This document shows, piece after piece, positions 29,198-39,183 of a stretch of 64,000 bases of DNA; positions within the stretch are counted from its first letter, which is position 1; each line of letters starts with the position of its first letter. The DNA is from Ensifer sp. LC163 (GTDB lineage Bacteria; Pseudomonadota; Alphaproteobacteria; Rhizobiales; Rhizobiaceae): assembly GCF_001695855.1 (NCBI RefSeq), contig NZ_MBSS01000011.1, positions 1-64,000 of the forward strand, read 5' to 3'. The position numbers and the translations under genes were made by a program. The notes under the pieces were generated by a model that was not told where the DNA came from, ran no database searches, and was given only the letters and a program-made list of their open reading frames with translations.

Positions 29198-30067
29198 ATG
29201 CTTCCGCCACTCGGCATGCTTCGCGCCTTCGAGGCCGCCGCCCGGCTGGCCAGCTTTTCACGTGCCGCGGACGAGCTGCATGTCACGCACGCCGCAGTCA
29301 GCCACCAGATCCGGCTGCTGGAGGAATGGTTCGGTCGACCACTGTTCCTGCGGGAAAAGCGCGGTGTGCGGCTTCTAGAGGATGCCGAGCGGCTGGCGGA
29401 TGTCTTGACGTCTTGTTTCGACCGCATCTCGATTGAAACGGAAATGTTGCGAGCCAATCCCAAATCGTCGATCACCGTCGCCTGCATCCCGTCGATCGCC
29501 ACGCGCTGGCTGATACCGGCGCTCAGCGATTTCCTCGAACGGCACCCGGACATCGATGTGAAGGTAATCTACGCGATGGCCGAGCAGCAGCTGCGGGAGA
29601 CGGGTTGCGACGTGCTCATCACCCTCGGCGCCGACCTATCCGTCGGGACGCAATGCGACCGGCTGTTTTCCCGTGCGAACCGCCCGGTCGCCAGCCCTCG
29701 TTACATCGAGCGCAAAGGCGCGCTCGACACACCAGAGGCAATCACCACCGCGGACCTGCTTCACGACGAGACGATCGCGCGGTGGCAAGAGTGGTTTGCG
29801 ACAGCCGGCCTGCCCATGGCTCGACCGCCGCAGCGCGGTCCGGTTTTCCAGGACTTCAACCTGCTGGCGACGGCCGTGATCGCCGGCCATGGCGTGGCGC
29901 TCTGCCCGGTCGAAGTCTTTCGCCGCGAGATCGAGCATGGCGATCTCGTCATCCTCTCGCAGATCGCCACGCTTGAAGACGAAAGCTATTTTCTCATCAC
30001 CAAGAACCTGCGCAGCAAACCGGTGGCGGCCTTCAGCACATGGTTCAGTTCCGTCGTACGAATCTGA
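29198..30067 (+). CDS. LysR-family regulator, GcvA-like
   Basis: A 289-residue regulator. The N-terminal winged helix-turn-helix (LRAFEAAARLASFSRAADELHVTHAAVSHQIRLLEEWFG) is the GcvA-type LysR DNA-binding domain. A substrate-binding domain (from about residue 90) follows, with TVACIPSIATRWLIPAL. The ATG at 29198 is preceded by GAGGAG (29183-29188) at nine bases, so an in-frame TTG at 29192 is rejected. It is divergent from the lone ectC-like gene, so it is the obvious candidate to control that gene. The ligand is not predictable. Confidence 0.9.
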   Translation: MLPPLGMLRAFEAAARLASFSRAADELHVTHAAVSHQIRLLEEWFGRPLFLREKRGVRLLEDAERLADVLTSCFDRISIETEMLRANPKSSITVACIPSIATRWLIPALSDFLERHPDIDVKVIYAMAEQQLRETGCDVLITLGADLSVGTQCDRLFSRANRPVASPRYIERKGALDTPEAITTADLLHDETIARWQEWFATAGLPMARPPQRGPVFQDFNLLATAVIAGHGVALCPVEVFRREIEHGDLVILSQIATLEDESYFLITKNLRSKPVAAFSTWFSSVVRI

Positions 30068-30074
30068 GGCATGC

Positions 30075-30181
30075 TACAGCGCCGCGCGTCAAATATGACG
30101 CGCAAAGGACGCTGTAACGCCTTAAATCTGCTGTATAATTTTCTCCTTAAATCGATTCCGATTTAAGGAATTATGCAGTAG
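30075..30181 (+). repeat. RIME1-type intergenic element, copy 4
   Basis: Fourth copy, lying between the convergent LysR and prpE genes, starting eight bases after the LysR stop. First hairpin GCGCGTC/GACGCGC around AAATAT; second has CCTTAAATCG with CGATTTAAGG. Confidence 0.8.
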
Positions 30182-30190
30182 AATGCATCG

Positions 30191-32098
30191 TCAGACGCCG
30201 ATGCCCTTGGCGTGCAGCACCGCGGCAATCTCGTCGAGGATCGCCGGGTCGTCGATCGTCGCCGGCATTTTCCATGGCTGGCGATCGGCAATCTTCTGGA
30301 TCGTTGCGCGCAGGATCTTGCCGGATCGGGTCTTCGGCAGGCGCTTGACGCACATTGCCGTGCGGAAGGCGGCGACCGGCCCGATGCGATCGCGCACCAG
30401 GCTGATGACCTCTTGCTCGATCTCGGATGTTTCCCGTGAAACATTGGAGTTGATGACCAGAAAACCGGCAGGGATCTGTCCCTTCAGATCGTCGGCAATG
30501 CCGATGACGGCGCATTCCGCGACATCGGGGTGGCTGGCGCACACTTCCTCCATGGCGCCCGTCGACAGTCGGTGGCCGGCGACATTGATGATGTCGTCCG
30601 TGCGCGCCATGATGAAGACATACCCATCATCGTCGAGGTAGCCGGCATCGGCCGTTTTGTAGTAGCCGGGGAACTCCTCGAGATAGGCCGCACGAAAACG
30701 ACGGTCGGCATTCCAGAGCGTCGGCAGACATCCTGGAGGCAAGGGCAGTTTGACCACGACATTGCCCAATGTGCCCGCTTCGACCGGATGACCGGCATCA
30801 TCGAGAATCTGAACATCGTAGCCGGGCAGCGGTACCGCCGGCGATCCATACTTGACGGGTAGAAGTCCGAGCCCAAGCGGGTTTCCGGCAACCGGCCAGC
30901 CCGTTTCCGTCTGCCACCAATGGTCGATGATCGGCACGCCCAGGGCCCTTTCGGCCCAACGGATCGTGTCGGGATCGGCCCGTTCGCCAGCCAGAAACAA
31001 CGCACGGAACTGCTGGAGATCATAGTTCGCGACCAGCGACGCATCGGGATCCTCCTTGCGGATGGCGCGCAGCGCTGTCGGGGCGGTGAACATGACGGCA
31101 ACGCCATGTTGCGCAATGATACGCCAGTAGGTGCCGGGATCCGGCGTGCCGACCGGCTTGCCTTCGAACAGGACCGAGGTGTTGCCGTTCAGAAGCGGGC
31201 CATAGACGATGAACGAATGCCCGACGACCCAGCCGATGTCGGACGCGGCCCAGAAGACTTCGCCCGGCTGAACGCCGAAGAAATTCTGCATCGACCATTT
31301 CAGCGCAACCATATGGCCGCCATTGTCGCGCACGACGCCCTTCGGCTGGCCGGTGGTGCCGGAGGTATAGAGAACGTAAAGCGGATCCGTGGACGCCACC
31401 GGCGTGCAGCCGGCCTCGTCGCCGGCATCCTTTGCCGCCGCAAGCGCTGAAGCATAGTCGATATCGCGCACCGGCGTCATATCGGCCCTGAGCATTTCGC
31501 GCTGGTAGACGAGGCAATGTGCCGGCTTGTGTTCGGCGATCGTCAGCGCCGCATCGAGCAGCGGCTTGTAGGCGACGGTGCGGCCGGGCTCGATGCCGCA
31601 GCTGGCGGAAACGATGAGTTTGGCCTGGCAATCGTCGATGCGAACGGCAAGCTCATTGGCGGCAAAGCCGCCAAACACCACCGAGTGCACGGCGCCGATG
31701 CGTGCGGCGGCAAGCATCGCCACCGCGGCCTGCGGGATCATCGGCATATAGATGATGATGCGATCGCCTTTGTCGACGCCGAGTTCGCGATAGACGGCCG
31801 CCAGCGCTTTGACGTCGTCGAGCAGCGCGCCATAGGAGATGCGCTCGATGCTCGACGTGACCGGGCTGTCGTAGATGAAGGCGATCTGGTCGCCGCGTCC
31901 CGCCTCGACATGCCGGTCCAGGCAATTGTAGCAGCTGTTGGTCACCCCATCGGGAAACCAGTGGCCGTAGATGCCACCTTCAGCCTCGAAGGCGCGCTCC
32001 GGTCTTTCGAACCAGTCGATCGCCTCTGCGGCCTCAGACCAGAACCCCTCCGGATCCGTCTTCCACGCGCCATACACTTCGGAATAGCGGCTCGCCAT
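30191..32098 (-). CDS. prpE: Propionate-CoA ligase / acyl-CoA synthetase
   Basis: A 635-residue AMP-forming acyl-CoA synthetase, related to but distinct from the acs gene in this window. Motifs: LYTSGTTGQPKGVVRDNGGH (P-loop, starting YTSGTTG), DHWWQTETGWP, YVFIMARTDDIINVAGHR, and [12 protein letters not shown] with the catalytic lysine. The NGGH motif after the P-loop and overall match favour PrpE, which activates propionate to propionyl-CoA. The start at 32098 is fixed by GGAGGAG seven bases upstream. A near-perfect parS sequence lies inside the reading frame at 30428-30443. Confidence 0.9.
   Translation of the reverse strand: MASRYSEVYGAWKTDPEGFWSEAAEAIDWFERPERAFEAEGGIYGHWFPDGVTNSCYNCLDRHVEAGRGDQIAFIYDSPVTSSIERISYGALLDDVKALAAVYRELGVDKGDRIIIYMPMIPQAAVAMLAAARIGAVHSVVFGGFAANELAVRIDDCQAKLIVSASCGIEPGRTVAYKPLLDAALTIAEHKPAHCLVYQREMLRADMTPVRDIDYASALAAAKDAGDEAGCTPVASTDPLYVLYTSGTTGQPKGVVRDNGGHMVALKWSMQNFFGVQPGEVFWAASDIGWVVGHSFIVYGPLLNGNTSVLFEGKPVGTPDPGTYWRIIAQHGVAVMFTAPTALRAIRKEDPDASLVANYDLQQFRALFLAGERADPDTIRWAERALGVPIIDHWWQTETGWPVAGNPLGLGLLPVKYGSPAVPLPGYDVQILDDAGHPVEAGTLGNVVVKLPLPPGCLPTLWNADRRFRAAYLEEFPGYYKTADAGYLDDDGYVFIMARTDDIINVAGHRLSTGAMEEVCASHPDVAECAVIGIADDLKGQIPAGFLVINSNVSRETSEIEQEVISLVRDRIGPVAAFRTAMCVKRLPKTRSGKILRATIQKIADRQPWKMPATIDDPAILDEIAAVLHAKGIGV
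30428..30443. promoter_or_regulatory. parS: parS-like site inside prpE
   Basis: TGTTTCCCGTGAAACA differs from parS at one position. On the prpE strand it encodes the peptide NVSRETS. It is about 16 kb from oriC, farther out than the main cluster. Confidence 0.65.
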
Positions 32099-32211
32099 AT
32101 CCGTTCTCCTCCCAATGCATGCCGGGCAATGCCCGGCCTCCTCTTGCACAAGGATAGGCTAATGAGAACGAAGGTGAACCCCGACGAAAGCGTAATGCGA
32201 CGTTTTCGCCC

Positions 32212-32871
32212 TCAGCGCGATCCGAAGATCGCCGACCCGACGCGCACGCTGGTGGCGCCGAACTGGACCGCCGTTTCGAAATCCCCGGACATGCCCATCG
32301 ACAGCCTGTCGAGTTCACATTCGCCAGCAAGCTTCGCCAGCAGCGCAAAATGCGGGCCGGGATTCTCGTCGACCGGCGGAATGCACATCAGCCCCTCGAT
32401 CGCCATATCCAGCTCCTCCCGGCAGAAGGTCACGAACGCCACGGTTTCTTTGGGCGCAATGCCGGCCTTCTGCGGTTCCAGCCCGGTGTTGACCTGGACG
32501 TAGAGACGAAGCTTCCTGTCCTGGCGCTTCATTTCCGCCGAGATCGCCCGCGCGATCTTCTCGCGATCAACAGTTTCGATGACGTCGAAGAGCGCAACGG
32601 CTTCGGCCGCCTTGTTGGATTGCAACGGCCCGATCAGATGCAGCGCCAGATCGGGTGTCTCGCCCTTCAGCAGCGGCCATTTGCCCTGTGCTTCCTGCAC
32701 GCGGTTCTCGCCGAACACGCGTTGGCCGGCCTCGATCACCGGACGAATCGCGTCAGTGTCGAATGTCTTGGAAACGGCGACGAGGCTGACAGCATTTTTC
32801 GGGCGCTTTGCCGCCTTCTCCGCCGTGTGAATCCGGCTCACGACATCGTGCAACCGTTCTTGAACTTCCAT
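32212..32871 (-). CDS. YggS-family PLP-binding protein
   Basis: A 219-residue alanine-racemase-fold protein that binds pyridoxal phosphate. The N-terminal patch AVSLVAVSKTF carries the PLP lysine, followed by FGENRVQEAQGKW, HLIGPLQSNKA, YVQVNTGLEPQKAGI, and the phosphate-binding SMGMSGDFETAVQFGATSVRVGSAIFG. Family members maintain PLP and amino/keto-acid balance rather than act as enzymes. The length is standard. It precedes the divergent leuS operon and is read leftward. Confidence 0.93.
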   Translation of the reverse strand: MEVQERLHDVVSRIHTAEKAAKRPKNAVSLVAVSKTFDTDAIRPVIEAGQRVFGENRVQEAQGKWPLLKGETPDLALHLIGPLQSNKAAEAVALFDVIETVDREKIARAISAEMKRQDRKLRLYVQVNTGLEPQKAGIAPKETVAFVTFCREELDMAIEGLMCIPPVDENPGPHFALLAKLAGECELDRLSMGMSGDFETAVQFGATSVRVGSAIFGSR

Positions 32872-33095
32872 GGACCTGTTCTCCGACGTAACGACCTTCC
32901 TGACGATGACCTAGCGGATAGGCAAACTTGCGCGCCTTGCCAAGGCCATCGCTGCTCGAGCCGGCCCAAATCCGCCAAAGTGTCGCGCCAAACCCTTCGA
33001 AAACTTGACCATCAAGCGGTTTCATGATGAAGGTCACCCCAACTATCATGAGGGCGCTCCCTTGCCCCACAGAACTTCCGGAACACCTAAAAGAC

Positions 33096-35726
33096 ATGTC
33101 TACCGAACGATATAATCCGCGTGATGCCGAGCCGCGTTGGCAGCAGGAATGGGAAAACGGCGAGGTCTTCCAGACCGAGAACGATGATCCGCGCGAAAAA
33201 TATTACGTGCTCGAGATGTTCCCTTATCCGTCCGGGCGCATCCACATGGGCCACGTGCGCAATTACACGATGGGCGACGTCGTCGCCCGCTACAAGCGTG
33301 CCCGCGGTTTCAACGTGCTTCACCCCATGGGTTGGGATGCGTTCGGCATGCCGGCGGAAAACGCCGCCATGGAGCGCGGCGTGCATCCGGCAAGCTGGAC
33401 CTACCAGAACATTGCCTCGATGAAGGCGCAGCTGAAGGTTATGGGGCTCTCGCTCGACTGGAACCGCGAGTTCGCGACCTGCGACCCCGCCTACTACCAG
33501 CGCCAGCAGCACCTGTTCGTCGATTTTCTCGAAAAGGGCCTGGTCTACCGCAAGCAGTCCAAGGTCAACTGGGACCCGGTCGACAATACCGTTCTCGCCA
33601 ACGAACAGGTCATTGACGGCCGCGGCTGGCGTTCCGGCGCGCTCGTCGAGCAGCGCGAGCTGACGCAGTGGTTCTTCCGCATTACCGACTTCAGCCAGGA
33701 GCTGCTGGACGCTCTGGACACGCTGGATCAGTGGCCGGAAAAAGTGCGCCTGATGCAGAAGAACTGGATCGGCCGCTCCGAAGGTCTGTCCATTCGCTGG
33801 CAGATCGTCGAAGGCACCGCTGCCGCCGACACAACGGAACTGACCGTTTACACCACCCGCCCGGACACGCTATTCGGCGCGTCCTTCCTGGCGATCTCCG
33901 CCGATCACCCGCTTGCCCAGCAGGCGGCTGCAAGGGATCCGGCAATCGAGGCCTTCTGCGAGGAGTGCCGGCGCGCCGGAACCTCGCTCGCAGCACTCGA
34001 GACCGCTGAAAAGAAGGGCATGGACACCGGCATCCGCGCCAGGCATCCGCTCGACGAAAGCTGGGAACTGCCGGTTTATGTCGCCAACTTCGTGCTTATG
34101 GACTACGGCACGGGCGCGATCTTCGGCTGCCCGTCCGGCGACCAGCGCGACCTCGACTTCGCTCGCAAGTATGGCCTTCCGGTCGTTCCGGTGGTCATGC
34201 CGCGGGATGCCGATGCCGCGAGCTTCACCATCGCTGACGAGGCCTATATCGGCGACGGCGTGATGATCAATTCGCGCTTCCTCGACGGCCTGTCGACGGA
34301 AGACGCCTTCGAAGCCGTGGCGTCGAAGCTGGAAAAGGACATGCTGGCCGGATCACCACGTGCCGAGCGCAAGGTCAATTTCCGCCTGCGCGACTGGGGT
34401 ATTTCCCGTCAGCGTTATTGGGGCTGCCCGATCCCGGTCATCCATTGCGATGACTGTGGCGTCGTGCCGGTTCCAAAGGCCGACCTGCCTGTCATCCTGC
34501 CTCCGGATGTCACCTTCGACAAACCAGGCAACCCGCTCGACCGTCACCCAACCTGGCGGCATGTGGCCTGCCCGCATTGCGGCAAGGACGCGCGTCGCGA
34601 GACCGACACGATGGACACCTTCGTCGATTCGTCCTGGTACTTCACGCGCTTCACCGCGCCGTGGGAGGACAATCCGACCGATCCGAAGGCGGCCAACCAC
34701 TGGCTGCCCGTCGATCAGTATATCGGCGGCATCGAGCACGCGATCCTGCACCTGCTCTACTCACGCTTCTTTACCCGCGCGATGAAGGCCACCGGTCACG
34801 TTGCCCTGGACGAACCGTTCAAGGGCCTGTTCACCCAGGGCATGGTCGTGCACGAGACCTACAGCCGCGGCGAAGGCGCCCAGCGCGAGTGGATCACGCC
34901 GGCGGAAATCCGCATTGACGAAGTCGACGGACAGCGCCGCGCCGTTCTGCTCGAGACCGGCGAAGACATCACGATCGGTTCGATCGAGAAGATGTCGAAG
35001 TCGAAGAAGAACGTCGTCGACCCCGACGATATCATTGCTTCCTACGGCGCCGATACCGCGCGCTTCTTCGTCCTGTCGGACTCGCCGCCCGACCGTGACG
35101 TCATCTGGTCCGAGGCTGGCGTCGAAGGCGCCCATCGCTTCGTTCAGCGCGTCTGGCGTTTGATCGGCGAGGCGGCAGAAACGCTTCGCGCCATCGAAGC
35201 GGCGCCGGCACACGAAGGCGCAGGACTTGCCGTTTCGCAAGCGGCCCACAGGACGCTGCGCGCGGTTGAAGCCGATTATGACAAACTGGCCTTCAACAAG
35301 GCCGTGGCGCGCATCTACGAGCTCGTGAACGTGCTTGCAGCGCCGTTGACCCAGGTTGCCGGCGGCAAGGCCGACGCAGCGCTGACGGCCGCGGCGAAGG
35401 ATGCAACGTCGATCCTCGTCAACCTGATCGCCCCGATGATGCCGCACCTTGCCGAGGAATGCTGGCAGGCGATCGGCGGCAAGGGTCTGATCGCCGAAAG
35501 CAGCTGGCCGAAGTTCGATGCAGCGCTTGTCGTCGAGAATGAAGTCACGCTGCCGGTGCAGATCAACGGCAAGAAGCGCGCCGATTTGACAATCGCGCGC
35601 GATGCAGATCAGACTGCAATCGAAAATGCTGTTCTCGCTCTCGATGCCGTCAAGACCATACTCAACGGCGGCAACCCCAAGAAAATCATCGTCGTGCCTC
35701 AGAGGATCGTCAATGTCGTTGTCTGA
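33096..35726 (+). CDS. leuS: Leucyl-tRNA synthetase
   Basis: An 876-residue class I synthetase. Motifs include the HIGH box as HMGH (50-53), the CP1 editing domain with [15 protein letters not shown], a CPHCGKD zinc-type knuckle, and the KMSKS loop (632-636). It charges tRNA-Leu and edits mischarged amino acids. The start at ATG 33096 begins the conserved MSTERYNPR; the frame's upstream ATG at 33024 is not supported. The end overlaps the lptE start by 14 bases, so the two are cotranscribed. Confidence 0.97.
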   Translation: MSTERYNPRDAEPRWQQEWENGEVFQTENDDPREKYYVLEMFPYPSGRIHMGHVRNYTMGDVVARYKRARGFNVLHPMGWDAFGMPAENAAMERGVHPASWTYQNIASMKAQLKVMGLSLDWNREFATCDPAYYQRQQHLFVDFLEKGLVYRKQSKVNWDPVDNTVLANEQVIDGRGWRSGALVEQRELTQWFFRITDFSQELLDALDTLDQWPEKVRLMQKNWIGRSEGLSIRWQIVEGTAAADTTELTVYTTRPDTLFGASFLAISADHPLAQQAAARDPAIEAFCEECRRAGTSLAALETAEKKGMDTGIRARHPLDESWELPVYVANFVLMDYGTGAIFGCPSGDQRDLDFARKYGLPVVPVVMPRDADAASFTIADEAYIGDGVMINSRFLDGLSTEDAFEAVASKLEKDMLAGSPRAERKVNFRLRDWGISRQRYWGCPIPVIHCDDCGVVPVPKADLPVILPPDVTFDKPGNPLDRHPTWRHVACPHCGKDARRETDTMDTFVDSSWYFTRFTAPWEDNPTDPKAANHWLPVDQYIGGIEHAILHLLYSRFFTRAMKATGHVALDEPFKGLFTQGMVVHETYSRGEGAQREWITPAEIRIDEVDGQRRAVLLETGEDITIGSIEKMSKSKKNVVDPDDIIASYGADTARFFVLSDSPPDRDVIWSEAGVEGAHRFVQRVWRLIGEAAETLRAIEAAPAHEGAGLAVSQAAHRTLRAVEADYDKLAFNKAVARIYELVNVLAAPLTQVAGGKADAALTAAAKDATSILVNLIAPMMPHLAEECWQAIGGKGLIAESSWPKFDAALVVENEVTLPVQINGKKRADLTIARDADQTAIENAVLALDAVKTILNGGNPKKIIVVPQRIVNVVV

Positions 35727-36237
35727 TCGAGCTGGCTCCCGCATCCGGTCGATCCCGGTGCTGGCTGGTGTTCTTATGTTGACCGCGCTCGCCGGCTGCC
35801 AGGTCCGGCCGCTTTACTCCGACAGCGTCGGCACATCGACGGCACTTGCGTCGATCGAAATCTCCGATGCGGACGACCGCGTCGAGCAGGAAGTGCGCAA
35901 CGCGTTGATCTTCCTGGCCGCCGGCGGCCAGGGCGAACCGGCGAACCCGCAATATCACCTGGCGCTGAATGTCACGACCCGGGCCATGGGCGTGCTCTAT
36001 GATCAGGCAAGGGACCGGGCAGGGGCGGGGCGTATCGTCGTCAAGGCGGACTACAATCTGTCCAAGACCAGCACGGGCGAAACCATCAAGTCCGGCAACC
36101 GGACCGCTGTTGCGCTTGTCGACTTCCCGGTGCAGGAGTTTGCCAAGGTCCGCGCCGTCCGCGATGGTGAGAACCGCGCTGCAAAGGAACTGGCAGAGCT
36201 GATCCGGGCTGACATCGCCGCGGCCCTCAGCCGCTAG
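35713..36237 (+). CDS. lptE: LPS-assembly lipoprotein LptE
   Basis: A 174-residue outer-membrane lipoprotein. The signal peptide ends in the lipobox LAGC with C29 as the acylated cysteine, and the mature start QVRPLYS is typical of LptE. LptE sits inside the LptD barrel and inserts lipopolysaccharide in the outer membrane. AGAGGA (35701-35706) precedes the ATG at 35713, which lies inside the 3' end of leuS (14-base overlap). The gene is followed by holA after 11 bases, making a leuS-lptE-holA operon, the common arrangement in related proteobacteria. Confidence 0.92.
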   Translation: MSLSDRAGSRIRSIPVLAGVLMLTALAGCQVRPLYSDSVGTSTALASIEISDADDRVEQEVRNALIFLAAGGQGEPANPQYHLALNVTTRAMGVLYDQARDRAGAGRIVVKADYNLSKTSTGETIKSGNRTAVALVDFPVQEFAKVRAVRDGENRAAKELAELIRADIAAALSR

Positions 36238-36248
36238 GCGGTGGTGGA

Positions 36249-37283
36249 ATGAGCGAAGTCAAGTCGCACGAATTCGACTCCTTCCTTCAGAAGTCAGCGG
36301 GACTCTATCGCCTGTTTGTCCTTTACGGGCCAGACCGTGGTCTGGTCTCGGAGCGGGCAGGGGCGATCGCGTCGCGCTGCGGCGTTCCTCTCGATGATCC
36401 TTTTTCCATTACAAAGCTCGACGCCGGGGATCTGCAACAGAGCCCCGGCCGCTTGCTCGACGAGGTCAACTCGATCGGCCTCTTCGGCGGCGAAAAACTC
36501 GTCTGGGTGCGAGGCGCTGCCAACGAGAAGGCGCTCGTCGATGCCCTGCAGATTCTGGCTGGAGAACCTCCCACGGGTAGCTACATTGTTGTCGAAGCGG
36601 GCGATCTCAAGAAGGGGTCGGCGCTGCGCAAGGTCGCCGAGACGGCGCGTTCGATCGCGACCATCGCCTGCTATAGCGACGATGCCCGCAGCCTGCAGGC
36701 CCTGATCGACAAGGAACTCGGCGAGGAAAAGCTCGGCATTACTCCGGCTGCACGCGAGCGGCTGATGGAGGCGCTTGGCGGTGATCGCCTGGCATCGCGC
36801 AACGAAGTGCGCAAGCTGGCGCTCTATTGCCGCGGCAAGGCGACAGTCGACGAATCGGATGTGACCGACATTGTCGGTGATGCCAGCGCCATCTCCGTCG
36901 ATGATGCGGTGGATGCAGTCCTGAAAGGTGATCTTGACGGTCTGATGCACGCAATGCAGAAGATAACCACGTCAAAAACGCCCGCCTTCCTCGTTTTGCA
37001 GGGGTGCCTCAGGCAGTTTCAGCAGCTTGATTTGATGCGCGCCGAAATGGATGCCAGCCGTCAACAGGCCGGCCAGGTTATCGCCACCATGGGCCGGCAC
37101 CTGCATTTTCGCCGCAAGCCCATCATCGAAGCCGCGCTCAGACATTGGTCTTCGCCGGCGATCCGCCGCGAACTGACACGGCTGCAGAATACGATCTACC
37201 AGAGCCGTACGCGCCAGAGCCTCGAGGAAAGCATGGTGCTGCAGAACCTGATGGCGATTGCCGTACAATCAGGCAGGCGCTAG
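36249..37283 (+). CDS. holA: DNA polymerase III delta subunit
   Basis: A 344-residue clamp-loader subunit. It starts with MSEVKSHEFDSFLQKSAGLY and carries the AAA+-like first domain with LFVLYGPDRGLVSERAG, followed by helical domains with NEVRKLALYC (conserved lid) and a C-terminal collar. It opens the beta sliding clamp during replication. It is third in the leuS-lptE-holA operon, and the structured repeat of copy C begins with its TAG stop codon. Confidence 0.93.
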   Translation: MSEVKSHEFDSFLQKSAGLYRLFVLYGPDRGLVSERAGAIASRCGVPLDDPFSITKLDAGDLQQSPGRLLDEVNSIGLFGGEKLVWVRGAANEKALVDALQILAGEPPTGSYIVVEAGDLKKGSALRKVAETARSIATIACYSDDARSLQALIDKELGEEKLGITPAARERLMEALGGDRLASRNEVRKLALYCRGKATVDESDVTDIVGDASAISVDDAVDAVLKGDLDGLMHAMQKITTSKTPAFLVLQGCLRQFQQLDLMRAEMDASRQQAGQVIATMGRHLHFRRKPIIEAALRHWSSPAIRRELTRLQNTIYQSRTRQSLEESMVLQNLMAIAVQSGRR

Positions 37284-37382
37284 AGCATTTTCAGAAAAAG
37301 TGCGAAGCGGTTTCCCGTCAGGAAATGCGTAGAAACAAAGAGATAGAGCGTTTCTGCGTTTCCGTCTAAGCCGGAAACGCTC
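37281..37382 (+). repeat. Structured 3'-end repeat, copy C
   Basis: Its first TAG is the holA stop codon. Loop GTGCGAAGCGG, outer arms CATTTTC with GGAAATG, inner stem weaker than copy A (AGAAAAA against TTTCCC). The second hairpin GAGCGTTTC/GAAACGCTC is intact. Confidence 0.78.
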
Positions 37383-37450
37383 AAAACACCCGCTCTCGCG
37401 GGCGCAGATCAACATATGACGTTAGTGGGGAAAACCAGGGAGCTTCGCTC

Positions 37451-38338
37451 TCAACGGCGCTCGAGCAGTCGGCAAATCTCTTCGAGCTGATCAAGCGTCT
37501 TGTAGGAGATCCGCAGGTGCCCGCCTGAGGCTTTATGGCTGACGGTCACTTCGAGCCCGAGGCTATCGGACAATGTCCGCTCCAATGCCAGCGTATCGGC
37601 GTCCTTTTCGTCACGACGTGCGGTCTTTGCGTAGTTGGGGTCGTTCTGCGCCCGAATATCGTGCTGCGCCATTCGTTCCGCGTCGCGAACCGAAAGCCCC
37701 TTCGCGACGATACTACGCGCCAGCGTCGCCGGGTCTGACGTCGGGATCAGTGCGCGCGCATGCCCGGCCGACAGGCTTCCATCCGACAACATGTCCCGCA
37801 CGGGCTCGGGCAGCTTCAAGAGCCGCAGACTGTTGGCGACATGACTGCGGCTCTTGCCGATGATCTCCCCGAGGTCATTCTGAGTATAGCCGTGCTCGGC
37901 AATCAGCTGCTCGTAACCAAGCGCTTCGTCGAGCGGGTTGAGGTCTGACCGCTGCACGTTCTCGACGATCGCAATTTCGAGTGCTGTGCGATCGTCGACG
38001 TCGCGGATAATAACGGGAATCTCGGTAAAACCCGCCAGCTGCGCGGCGCGCCAGCGGCGTTCCCCCGCGATGATCTCGTACCGGTCGGTGCCGATCGTAC
38101 GGGCAACAACCGGCTGGACGATGCCATGCTGCCGAATGGAGCTGGCGAGGTCCTGCAGTTCACCTTCGTCGAACTGCCGACGCGGGTTTCTCGGGTTTCG
38201 CGATACGAACTCTATCGGTACACGTCGATCGGGATTAACAGGGGCAGGGGCAGCACCTGCCTGTATCGGCTGGTCCATCTCGCCGATCAAAGCGGCCAGA
38301 CCGCGGCCAAGCCTTCTCTTCGAGCTGTCGTCGTTCAT
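37451..38338 (-). CDS. parB: Chromosome partitioning protein ParB
   Basis: A 295-residue DNA-binding CTPase that loads onto parS and spreads. The N-terminal ParB/Srx domain includes RRQFDEGELQDLASSIRQHGIVQPVV and GERRWRAAQLAG (CTP-binding box). The helix-turn-helix around NDLGEIIGKSRSHVANSLRLLKLP recognises parS, and the C-terminal dimerisation region ends in a basic tail. Length and motifs match alphaproteobacterial ParB. It follows parA by 35 bases on the same strand; parS sites lie 1-11 kb away around oriC. ATG 38338 is preceded by GGGTGAT. Confidence 0.97.
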   Translation of the reverse strand: MNDDSSKRRLGRGLAALIGEMDQPIQAGAAPAPVNPDRRVPIEFVSRNPRNPRRQFDEGELQDLASSIRQHGIVQPVVARTIGTDRYEIIAGERRWRAAQLAGFTEIPVIIRDVDDRTALEIAIVENVQRSDLNPLDEALGYEQLIAEHGYTQNDLGEIIGKSRSHVANSLRLLKLPEPVRDMLSDGSLSAGHARALIPTSDPATLARSIVAKGLSVRDAERMAQHDIRAQNDPNYAKTARRDEKDADTLALERTLSDSLGLEVTVSHKASGGHLRISYKTLDQLEEICRLLERR

Positions 38339-38373
38339 AGTATCACCCGATTTAAATTCCGGAACCGAAACAA

Positions 38374-39168
38374 TTACGCAGCCTTGCGCTGCCGTTCACG
38401 CTGGATCACTTCCGATGCGAGCTGAAGATAGGCCTGGCTGCCTGCGCATTTCAGATCGTAAAGGATCGCCGGCTTACCATAGGAAGGCGCTTCGGACACA
38501 CGGACGTTTCGCGGAATGAGCGTGTGGTAGACCTTGTCCCCAAGATGGGTGCGCACATCGCTTACCACCTGCTGAGCAAGATTGTTGCGGGAATCGAACA
38601 TCGTCAACACGATGCCCTGAATATCCAGGCTCGGGTTGACGGTCCTGCGAACCTGATCGACCGTCTCCAGCAACTGGCTCAAACCTTCCAGCGCGAAGAA
38701 TTCACACTGCAGCGGCACCAGCACCGAATGCGCGGCGGCCATCGCGTTCATCGTCAATAGGTTAAAGGATGGCGGGCAGTCAACGAGAACGTAGGAATAC
38801 TCCAACGCCTCCGGGCTGGCCAATGCCTTGCGCAACCGAAAGGCGCGGTCGGCTTCCCGCGATATTTCCATCTCGACGCCGAGCAGATCCATCGTCGACG
38901 GGACGATGGCGAGATTCGGCACCGCCGTCTGCTGAACGATCTCACCGATCGTATGCGATCCAACCATCAGCTCGTAGGAAGAGAGGTGGCGATCGCGGCG
39001 CTGAATGCCGAGTCCCGTACTGGCATTGCCTTGCGGATCCAGGTCGACGATCAAAACCTTCTCGCCGATGGCGGCCAGTGCCGTTGCCAGATTGATCGCA
39101 GTCGTCGTTTTACCGACGCCGCCCTTCTGGTTTGCTATCGTGATGATCCGGTTTTTTGCGCCAAACAT
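38374..39168 (-). CDS. parA: Chromosome partitioning ATPase ParA
   Basis: A 264-residue Walker-type ATPase. The deviant Walker A motif is KGGVGKTT (residues 15-22) and Walker B is VLVDCPPS. ParA gradients on the nucleoid pull ParB-parS complexes apart. The ATG at 39168 begins MFGAKNRIITIANQ; a TTG at 39183 is also in frame but has no ribosome site. It lies 15 bases after the rsmG stop and 35 bases before parB, in a continuous leftward cluster mnmE-mnmG-rsmG-parA-parB. Confidence 0.97.
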   Translation of the reverse strand: MFGAKNRIITIANQKGGVGKTTTAINLATALAAIGEKVLIVDLDPQGNASTGLGIQRRDRHLSSYELMVGSHTIGEIVQQTAVPNLAIVPSTMDLLGVEMEISREADRAFRLRKALASPEALEYSYVLVDCPPSFNLLTMNAMAAAHSVLVPLQCEFFALEGLSQLLETVDQVRRTVNPSLDIQGIVLTMFDSRNNLAQQVVSDVRTHLGDKVYHTLIPRNVRVSEAPSYGKPAILYDLKCAGSQAYLQLASEVIQRERQRKAA

Positions 39169-39183
39169 GTTTCCGCTCGCCAA

